Below are positions 32,996-39,769 of a stretch of 64,000 nt of DNA, piece by piece (position 1 is the stretch's first letter; each line of letters begins with the position of its first letter). The notes beneath the pieces were generated by a model that was not told the origin of the DNA, did not search any database, and saw only the letters and a list, made by a program, of their open reading frames with translations. The stretch comes from JBGFRR01 sp041695045 (GTDB lineage Bacteria > Bacteroidota > Ignavibacteria > UBA10030): the NCBI GenBank assembly GCA_041695045.1, contig JBGFRR010000151.1, positions 1-64,000 on the forward strand. Direction: 5' to 3'. The position numbers were made by a program, and so were the translations under genes.

Positions 32996-33614
32996 TCACT
33001 GAAGCCTATGAGATCCATCCGGCTGATAAAAATACCGGAACGTGTAATACCGCGGCGGTACCGTCGGTATGCTGGTTGTTGCATCGTACGGAATCGGATT
33101 CGGCGCTCCCTTGTAATAACTCAGAATCTCGAGCTTCGCATACTTGCCGTCTGCTGTACGGAGAACGATGACGGTTCCTGGATTCGGAATGACCGCGTGC
33201 TTCGGCGGCGTGGGTGAAGCACCGGTGTACGTGAACCATCCGCTGATCGCCCTTCTTGTCAAGCTGTCTGTTACATACCCTGAAACCGGCGCAGTTGAAA
33301 GTGCATTGAAGTCTGTTCCCGTCATCACTATTGCCGCTGCACGTCCGGGTCCGCTCACTCCGCCGTTGATGATGATGGTGGTGGCACGAAACCCAAGATC
33401 CCATTTTGTTGTAGCCAAATCGGCATTCGATACAACCGAGCTATCGCGTAAGCTGAAGAAGGTGAATCGACCACTCCTGGCAGTATCTGCGGGCAAATCT
33501 TTCACCAACGTCACGCGACCTTGCGGTTCGACAGGGTCAGGCTCGACGATACTTTTTACAGCCAGAGACGATGATCAGTGTTGAGCAGATTGTGAGAATA
33601 TATAGTCGAATTAT
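32996..33614 (-). CDS. hmuY: HmuY-like haem-binding lipoprotein, frameshifted near the signal peptide
   Basis: The C-terminal 170 residues match HmuY, a haem-capturing surface lipoprotein: TKWDLGFRATTIIINGGVSGPG, GTVIVLRTADGKYAKLEILSYYKG and RYYTFRYFYQPDGS. The signal peptide and lipobox (STLIIVSGC) lie just upstream in another frame; removing one A from the five-A run at 33553-33557 joins them as CKSIVEPDP. AGGAGG (33620-33625) points to ATA 33614 or ATT 33611 as the initiation codon, with no ATG available. So either two sequence errors exist or the gene is decaying or phase-variable. It follows the receptor gene by about 30 nt. Confidence 0.75.
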
Positions 33615-33642
33615 AGGAGCCTCCTGAAAAAGTTGTGAATGA

Positions 33643-35982
33643 TTATTCCGATGAACTGGAAACATTGATGCGTGCTATCGCATAGAATATTCGTCCCGGG
33701 ACGGAAGAGAGCCGTTGCGGATCTTTCTTATTGAGAAGATTATCAACTCCAATCTGAAGCGAGATGAAATTCGTTATCTCTTGTATAACCGAAGCATTCC
33801 ATAATGCATAACCGGGTGCATACTCAGTGTCGTCATCGAGTACGCCGTTAAGGTTGCGGTCTGCAAAGCCGTACCTGCCGCGAAGAACGCCCCGAAGGGA
33901 GATCGCGGTACCGGTTGCCGGATGCTCGTAGGCAAGCCTCACAACGCCGGAATGAGCGGATCGATGAAACAGTCCACCATACTCCGCTTCCTGCACGGGG
34001 CGGATTCGGCCGGCGCTTCCCACTTTGAAAATCTCCCCAGCACGAATGCATTCGAGCGCTTCTTCATCCTTCGCTTCGAGGTACTGATAGCCAAGTGTGA
34101 AAGAAAAGCCTTTGATTCCTCGAACGGTCAATTCCGCCTCGATGCCCTGAGTGAAAATCTTGTTCAGATTAAAGTACGTGTAAACACTCTGACCGTTGGT
34201 CTTGAGAGCGACCGGATTGGCTTCGATGAGATCCCGAACGTTGTTTCTGAAAATGTTGAACGAAGCGAAACCGTCGAAGGGAAGAGTTATCTCTAACCCC
34301 GCGTTGTAGGAAATCGAATTTTCGGGGCGAATTGTTTCAAGACTCTGGGGATCGATCAAGATGGCTCGAATCTGTCCTTGTTCTTGTAGTCTGGCAATCA
34401 GTTCCTTGACACCAACTGATCCGAACACAGAATATCCGACACCCGGATTTGTGAAATCGAGGTACAATTGCTGAAAGGTCGGCGCTTTGAATCCGCTCCC
34501 CACTGATGCGCGAACGTGCAGCCACGTGAGCGGCTTCATCAATGCGGTAGCTTTCGGACTGAGCCGCGCTGCGTAATCACGATGAGCATCGTAGCGAGCG
34601 CTTACAATGAAATTGAACGCTGGTGTTGGAATCCATTCGACTTGAGCATAGGCGATTTTGCTGTCAGCCGCGCGTTTGCCTCCTTGAATTCTATCTGCTT
34701 CAAGGTGTTCGGCGATTGCGCCCGCACCGAGCGATACAAGCCACCAGTTGGCGATGGGGATATCGGTTTGCGTTTCGGCCTTGTAGTAAGCTTGATCAAA
34801 GAGACTTCTGCTGTACACTCCTCCAGCGTGATAATCCAACTCATTCTGTGTTTTATAGCTCGTTGCGAAGAGTTTGAGTGTTGTCTTGATGCCGCTCAGA
34901 AAACGATGTGAAATGCTGGGAGCGACGTTCCAATCGGTCAGCGTCGCCCGATTGTTGAGCAGGACTTGTTGATTGTTTTGGAAAACCGACACTTGGCTTT
35001 TCTGTTCGCTGTGGTACCATCGAGCGCTCACGGACGCCACGGTCTGTCCGCCGATGTTGAAATTCATCTTTGGACTCATCGTGTAATCGGTGTACGGTGC
35101 AACGGTTGGGCTTATTGTTGCAGGAGTGAGGTCATAACCGGCCGAGGATTTTCTGTTCACAAAGATCGAGCCGCTGAACCAATTGCCCGCGTGTTCGATT
35201 GTTCCGCTCAAGTCGTACGTGTCATAGCGCGCGGCTCTTCCTTCCAGAGAGCCAGACCACGGCTTACGAGGAACGGCAGTGATGATGTTGATGACGCCGG
35301 CGAGCGCTTCACTCCCATACAACGAAGAGATGGGGCCTTTGACAATTTCAATGTGCTCCACATTTCCGACACTCACGCGGGAAAGCTCTAATGTTCCAGC
35401 TCTTCTGCCAATGAGAGGTTCGCCGTCGATCAGGATGAGCGTGTAGGCAGGGTCTAATCCTTGCACTTGAACTCCTGTGCCGTGGTCTTGAATCAAGGCC
35501 AAGCCTGGTTGTTCAGCAAAAATGGCTCGCAAGTCAGAGCCGCCGCAGAACCTGATTTCACGTTGCGGAATGACCGACGTTCGAATCGGTACATCTGCCA
35601 AATTCTTTTCTGTACGAGTTGCTGTGATGACAACAGGAGAGAATTTGATCGTTTCCTCCGACAACACAATTTCGAATGTGTGGACCTCGCCTGCCTTCAC
35701 TTCTATTTCTTTTGTTATCGTGCGGTAGCCGACGGAGCTAATTACCACGGTGTGTTTTCCGGGTGGGACGTTGGTGAGGCGGAACCATCCGGTGTCTGAT
35801 GTTGCTGTTCCGATTGTTGTTCCTTGAATGACGACGTTCGCTGCGACGAGCGGCGTTCCTCGTTCAGTCGTAACAGTACCGATAATCGTTCCAGAAAGCG
35901 ATTGGGAGAGAACAACCGATTGTGTATAGAACACGAGAAGAGAGAGTGCCAACATACGAAACCCGCAGGCTGCGTTTATCAT
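33643..35982 (-). CDS. hmuR: TonB-dependent outer-membrane receptor, HmuR-like
   Basis: 779 aa. Signal peptide, then a carboxypeptidase-like regulatory domain (residues ~28-110, GTIIGTVTTERGTPLVAANVVIQGT), plug (~120-240, VQVQGLDPAYTLILIDGEPLIGR, EIVKGPISSLYGSEALAGVINI) and 22-strand barrel with a C-terminal aromatic-poor end. The extracellular FKAP-type loop (GFKAPTFQQLYLDFTNPG) resembles the FRAP/NPDL region of haem receptors. The immediately downstream hmuY homologue supports haem as the substrate. ATG 35982 has GGAG about 8 nt upstream. Confidence 0.85.
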   Translation of the reverse strand: MINAACGFRMLALSLLVFYTQSVVLSQSLSGTIIGTVTTERGTPLVAANVVIQGTTIGTATSDTGWFRLTNVPPGKHTVVISSVGYRTITKEIEVKAGEVHTFEIVLSEETIKFSPVVITATRTEKNLADVPIRTSVIPQREIRFCGGSDLRAIFAEQPGLALIQDHGTGVQVQGLDPAYTLILIDGEPLIGRRAGTLELSRVSVGNVEHIEIVKGPISSLYGSEALAGVINIITAVPRKPWSGSLEGRAARYDTYDLSGTIEHAGNWFSGSIFVNRKSSAGYDLTPATISPTVAPYTDYTMSPKMNFNIGGQTVASVSARWYHSEQKSQVSVFQNNQQVLLNNRATLTDWNVAPSISHRFLSGIKTTLKLFATSYKTQNELDYHAGGVYSRSLFDQAYYKAETQTDIPIANWWLVSLGAGAIAEHLEADRIQGGKRAADSKIAYAQVEWIPTPAFNFIVSARYDAHRDYAARLSPKATALMKPLTWLHVRASVGSGFKAPTFQQLYLDFTNPGVGYSVFGSVGVKELIARLQEQGQIRAILIDPQSLETIRPENSISYNAGLEITLPFDGFASFNIFRNNVRDLIEANPVALKTNGQSVYTYFNLNKIFTQGIEAELTVRGIKGFSFTLGYQYLEAKDEEALECIRAGEIFKVGSAGRIRPVQEAEYGGLFHRSAHSGVVRLAYEHPATGTAISLRGVLRGRYGFADRNLNGVLDDDTEYAPGYALWNASVIQEITNFISLQIGVDNLLNKKDPQRLSSVPGRIFYAIARINVSSSSE

Positions 35983-36060
35983 ATTGCTTCTCCCGGTATT
36001 ATTTTGTAGCTTGCAAAAGCAAAAAGGGCTGGGCTACCTGCCCGGTTCTTTTCTGCACCC

Positions 36061-36108
36061 GGTGTGTCACCCCCTCGCCAAAGGTTTGGGTGACGCACCT
36101 TTTTTATT
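36061..36108. other. Long hairpin in the hmuR leader
   Basis: 12-bp stem (GGTGTGTCACCC / GGGTGACGCACC, one mismatch) followed on the plus strand by TTTTTTATT. On the hmuR (minus) strand the A-run precedes the hairpin and a second small hairpin (GGGC/GCCC) with CCCTTTTT follows at about 36042-36024. It could terminate antisense transcription or form part of a leader regulator. The plus-strand tail resembles that at 8381-8395. Confidence 0.4.
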
Positions 36109-36148
36109 CTTCCCGAACTGCGGTTACAGACTCAGGTCGCGTTCCAAA

Positions 36149-36943
36149 TCACACAATTTTTTTTCTCAGGTACAAACTCGCACCATCGATGATGATGACG
36201 GTGGGAAGCGTTATGAGAATGACCGTCGCGGCCATATCGTACTGGAACGACCGCATATAATGGAGGAGATAGAACCCAATCCCCCCCGCACCGACGATGC
36301 CCAATACCGTTGCCGCGCGCACATTGTACTCAAAAATGTAAAGCGCATAGCCTAAGAAGTGCGGTGCCACCTGCGGCAACACCCCGTAGCGCCACACGCT
36401 CACCCGCGACGCCCCCGTTGACCGCACGGCTTCGACCTGCGATGTGTCGACTGCTTCAATGGCTTCATAGAATAATTTGCTGACAAAGCCGACGGTGTAC
36501 ATTGCCGTCGCGAGAATGCCGGGAAACGGCCCAAGCCCAACGGCAGCAACGAACAACAGCGCCCAGACAATAATCGGGATGGTGCGGATGACCGTGAGAA
36601 GCGAGCGGAAGGGAATGGTGAGCCACACGGGACTCACGTTGCGCGCTGCAAGGAAGCTCGGAAGGAACGCAAGGATGAGACCGATGAGCGAGCCGAGGAA
36701 AGCGATCTGAACGGTCTCAACGAGCGACTTCCACGCCGGGCCCGCCGCAGCAGTGTTGGGAGGAAACATTCCCGCCAGGAATTCCGCCATGTTCGACACG
36801 CCCATCAACAGTGCGGAAATGCTGAAGCCTGTTCCGCTTGCTGCCCAGATAAAAAGTACTACTAACACAGCGAGCACCAACAGCTTACGCACGGGGGTAA
36901 TGGTCCACAATGTCGCCACCTCCGAAGATAGTTTCCAGCGCAT
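36149..36943 (-). CDS. phnE: PhnE-type ABC transporter permease
   Basis: 264-aa inner-membrane permease with about six hydrophobic helices and the EAA loop EAIEAVDTSQVEAVRSTGASRVSVWRYGVLPQ. The ending VLGIVGAGGIGFYLLHYMRSFQYDMAATVILI is typical of PhnE. It works with PhnC and PhnD upstream in the operon. The start overlaps phnC by 59 nt if ATG 36943 is used; a TTG at 36910, preceded by GGAGG, is an alternative. The family is named for phosphonates, but related systems import phosphite and other small anions. Confidence 0.88.
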   Translation of the reverse strand: MRWKLSSEVATLWTITPVRKLLVLAVLVVLFIWAASGTGFSISALLMGVSNMAEFLAGMFPPNTAAAGPAWKSLVETVQIAFLGSLIGLILAFLPSFLAARNVSPVWLTIPFRSLLTVIRTIPIIVWALLFVAAVGLGPFPGILATAMYTVGFVSKLFYEAIEAVDTSQVEAVRSTGASRVSVWRYGVLPQVAPHFLGYALYIFEYNVRAATVLGIVGAGGIGFYLLHYMRSFQYDMAATVILITLPTVIIIDGASLYLRKKIV

Positions 36944-37715
36944 GGTCGTTGAGAGTCGAGGTTGGTCCGTCGAACACAATGCGTCCATGACGAATGCCAA
37001 TCACACGCGTACAGTATTGACGTACATGGTCAAGGTCGTGGAGCGAAATGAGCAGTGTGAACTGCAGCTCCTTTTGTAACGTAGCGAGCAGATCAAGAAT
37101 GCTGTACGACGTACGGTTATCGAGGCTCGCGACCGGTTCGTCCGCGAGCAGCAGCTCATGCTCTTGCATCAACGCACGGGCAATGGCCACGCGCTGCTTC
37201 TGGCCGCTGCTCAACTGCGCCACGCGACGATGCTCAAGACCGCGCAATCCGACGGCGTCGATGTACCGCAGGGCGCGCTGCCGATCCTCGTTGGGAAAGA
37301 TGCCAAACAATCCTCTCCATCCTCCCACGCGGCCGAGACTGCCGATCAACACGTTTGTTAACACGGGTAGCCGTTGAGCAAGCGAAAACTCTTGAAATAC
37401 CATCGACACATGCGGATGCGTTGTGTCCCCCAACGATACGGCGCCGTTCAACCCACGCAGATTGATGGTACGCGTTCCTCGCGCAACAGGTAAGAGACCG
37501 TTGATGGTTTTGAGCAGCGTGGATTTGCCGGAGCCGCTCGGACTGATGAGGGCAACGCGCTCACCGCGATGAAGTTTGAGCGAGACATCGCGAAGCGCAT
37601 CGGGGTGATTGGGGTAATCCACATACACCCCGTCCAACACAATCATTGGAGGTGGGACCGCTTGTTCCAGCGGAATAATCCGCCCCATCGGTTCCATCTT
37701 GCCCGATCCACTCAT
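36885..37715 (-). CDS. phnC: PhnC-type ABC transporter ATPase
   Basis: 276-aa ATP-binding subunit: Walker A SPSGSGKST, Q-loop VFQEFSLAQRL, signature LSSGQKQRVAIARAL, Walker B LLLADEPVASLD and H-loop SLHDLDH. The 30-residue N-terminal extension before the ATPase fold is unusual. The ATG overlaps the phnD stop (ATGA), so the order phnD-phnC-phnE is translationally coupled. Confidence 0.92.
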   Translation of the reverse strand: MSGSGKMEPMGRIIPLEQAVPPPMIVLDGVYVDYPNHPDALRDVSLKLHRGERVALISPSGSGKSTLLKTINGLLPVARGTRTINLRGLNGAVSLGDTTHPHVSMVFQEFSLAQRLPVLTNVLIGSLGRVGGWRGLFGIFPNEDRQRALRYIDAVGLRGLEHRRVAQLSSGQKQRVAIARALMQEHELLLADEPVASLDNRTSYSILDLLATLQKELQFTLLISLHDLDHVRQYCTRVIGIRHGRIVFDGPTSTLNDHALETIFGGGDIVDHYPRA

Positions 37716-38647
37716 GGTCGCTGCGCCGCCTTGTATTGATAACCGGTGAGCTGCTCAGCCCGGTAGACATGGGATACGTGTTCTTCGTGCGTTACTGGCG
37801 CGAAGGCGTCAGCACCGTACAGCTTTTTGAGGAGCGCCTTATCCTGTTCGCTCGAATAACTCAACAGTGCGGCCTTCAACGTTTCGACAAACTCGCGCGA
37901 TAGCGAGGGATGAACGACAACGCTGTGTGTGGGGATGGGACCTTGGCGAGCGACGATCTTCACGCGTGCTCGCTGCGCAGGGGTCAGGTACAATTCATAC
38001 GCACCTTCCGAGGCGGCGCCCGCATCGACATGGCCCCGCGCGATGGCTTGCAGCGTAGCCTCGTATCCACCCGAATACAAAATCTCGCCGAAGAATGACT
38101 TCGGGTCAGCCTGTCCATCCTTTAATGAGCCTTCTTCCACGAGCTTTGCAACGGGGAACAGATAGCCGGAGGAGGAGAGGGGGCTGGAGAATGCGACTTT
38201 CTTGCCGCGCAAGTCGGCTAACGTGTTGATATTCGCGTCTGCGCGAACGTACCAACAACTGTAATAGTATGTTTTGCCGTTACGGACTTCGGCGAGAATG
38301 AACCGTGCGCCGGCAACGCGGTTGGCCATCACGCCCGGCCAGCTCGGGACGAACGCAACCTGCGCGTGGTTAAAGCGCAGCGCTTCGACCGCAGCGGCGA
38401 AGTCGTTCGGCACGTAGACCTTTACCGGAATGCCAAGACGCCGCGAAAGGTCGGCGGCCATCTTTTCCGCATCGGGCAAAAAGGTGCTGATGTCGTTTTG
38501 CGGGAGAAAGGCAATCGTCAGCTCCTTCGGTGTTTGACCGAACGACCCCGTCGTCGTGAACGCCATCAGCACGAGAACGGCAACGGCCTTGAAGAGCACC
38601 GATGATAAGAAATGAACTCGTTGAGATGAAAACGTCTGGTGGAACAT
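37712..38647 (-). CDS. phnD: PhnD-type periplasmic substrate-binding protein
   Basis: 311-aa exported solute-binding protein. The signal peptide ends near FGQ. Family blocks: LTIAFLPQNDISTFLPDAEKMAADLSRRLGIPVKVYVPNDFAAAVEALRFNHAQVAFV, GKTYYYSCWYVRAD and GGYEATLQAIARGHVDAGA. Start ATG 38647, GGAGG about 9 nt upstream. Ligand unknown: the locus lies between two iron/haem receptor genes, which makes a non-phosphonate ligand worth considering. Confidence 0.88.
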   Translation of the reverse strand: MFHQTFSSQRVHFLSSVLFKAVAVLVLMAFTTTGSFGQTPKELTIAFLPQNDISTFLPDAEKMAADLSRRLGIPVKVYVPNDFAAAVEALRFNHAQVAFVPSWPGVMANRVAGARFILAEVRNGKTYYYSCWYVRADANINTLADLRGKKVAFSSPLSSSGYLFPVAKLVEEGSLKDGQADPKSFFGEILYSGGYEATLQAIARGHVDAGAASEGAYELYLTPAQRARVKIVARQGPIPTHSVVVHPSLSREFVETLKAALLSYSSEQDKALLKKLYGADAFAPVTHEEHVSHVYRAEQLTGYQYKAAQRP

Positions 38648-38760
38648 CCAACACTCCTCCTTATATGGAAGAAATCTATCTGTGCTATAACGCGGTGTGC
38701 TTGTGAAGAACGTCACGCGGCGAACCATGCAAGCCCCACCGCACCTGCTGCGTCCGCGAT

Positions 38761-39096
38761 TCACGCGCGGATCATCGTCAAAAGCATCTTCGACGGCACG
38801 CGTGCATACAATGCATGAGGCACATTGGCAGGCAGCAGGATGAGTTGGCCTGCTGCCACCACGTGTTTATCTGTTGCAATGCTGATATCCAGCTCGCCCT
38901 CGAGCACCTGCACCAGCGCGTCGTAGGGCGCGGTATGTTCGCTCAAACTCTCCCCAGTGTCGAAGGCGAACAACGTTACCGTGCCGACGGGTTTGTTCAG
39001 CAGCGTACGGCTGACCACCGCGCCCGGCTGAACAACAATCAGCTCTGCCAACTTATGCGGCCTGCTTGTCAGGTCCGGTGATGTATTACGTTCCAT
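38761..39096 (-). CDS. Small cupin-domain protein
   Basis: 111 aa, a single cupin barrel: VTLFAFDTGESLSEHTAPYDALVQVLEGELDIS followed by AGQLILLPANVPHAL carries the two His/Glu clusters that bind metal in this fold. Its N-terminus overlaps the DoxX stop by 11 nt, so the two are probably coupled. Proteins of this type often act as sensors or simple dioxygenase-like enzymes; none can be assigned. Confidence 0.75.
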   Translation of the reverse strand: MERNTSPDLTSRPHKLAELIVVQPGAVVSRTLLNKPVGTVTLFAFDTGESLSEHTAPYDALVQVLEGELDISIATDKHVVAAGQLILLPANVPHALYARVPSKMLLTMIRA

Positions 39097-39601
39097 GACC
39101 ACGTTGTGGGGACTCCATTGCGGCTGTGAGGCGGCCACCCCTCACCGTGGCGCCGATCACGAGGCCCGCGCTGACGAGCACCAGGTTCTTAATAATGTAC
39201 TGCCCTTCCAGCGTCGGCGCGAAGGGAATGGACGTGAAGCATGCCTCTGGGAACAGCACCAGCGGCGTCACCGTGCCGAGCATCTGCAGCCACAGCAGGA
39301 AGAGCGTGGCGCGGAGCCAGACGCCGGAGAGCAGGCCGATCCCTATCAGCGACTCCCAGGTGGCGAGGATGGGCACCGCTGCCTGAGGGGAGAGCACGCC
39401 GAACGAAAGCACGACAATAGTGTTGCCCGCCAGGTGCTCGGCAGGGCTGAGGCCGGGGAAGAACTTGAGTATCCCGAACCAGAGGAAGATCGCCCCAAGA
39501 CTCAGACGCAGGAGATAGACGCCATTGGCGGACATCCATCTGGTGAGATGAGCGTCGAGTCGATCAAACGATTGCCAAACGACATTGCGGGCATCCGTCA
39601 T
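39086..39601 (-). CDS. DoxX-family membrane protein
   Basis: 171 aa, four hydrophobic helices: LRLSLGAIFLWFGILKFFPGL, TWESLIGIGLLSGVWLRATLFLLWLQM, then PTLEGQYIIKNLVLVSAGLVIG. DoxX-like proteins are associated with quinol oxidation or sulfur and oxidative-stress responses, but this small subtype has no fixed role. ATG 39601 follows AAAGGA. Precedes the cupin gene. Confidence 0.8.
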   Translation of the reverse strand: MTDARNVVWQSFDRLDAHLTRWMSANGVYLLRLSLGAIFLWFGILKFFPGLSPAEHLAGNTIVVLSFGVLSPQAAVPILATWESLIGIGLLSGVWLRATLFLLWLQMLGTVTPLVLFPEACFTSIPFAPTLEGQYIIKNLVLVSAGLVIGATVRGGRLTAAMESPQRGHGT

Positions 39602-39626
39602 GAATCCATCCTTTCGAGTTCATTAC

Positions 39627-39690
39627 TCATGGTTTCACCGCAACGATGGCAACAGCACTCGGGTGATTTCTGTTTGTTCCGTTATTGTGC
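39627..39690 (-). pseudogene. Possible C-terminal gene fragment
   Basis: The minus strand reads NHPSAVAIVAVKP and stops at 39627, resembling the out-of-frame end (LGAVALVAVKP) of the methyltransferase at 29992. A third stretch ending VVALKP lies near 28955. No more of the gene is visible upstream. Confidence 0.25.
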
Positions 39691-39769
39691 GTTCCCTACT
39701 CTTCGTTCGCGTTGCGGGAGACGGGACTTCGTCCACTTGAGACCGAAGTGCGCGCTCTCAGTGCATGTT

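Noticed and set aside
36001..36110. Cobalamin or TPP riboswitch upstream of hmuR
   Set aside because: The conserved B12-box and TPP cores could not be found on either strand; only simple hairpins are present.
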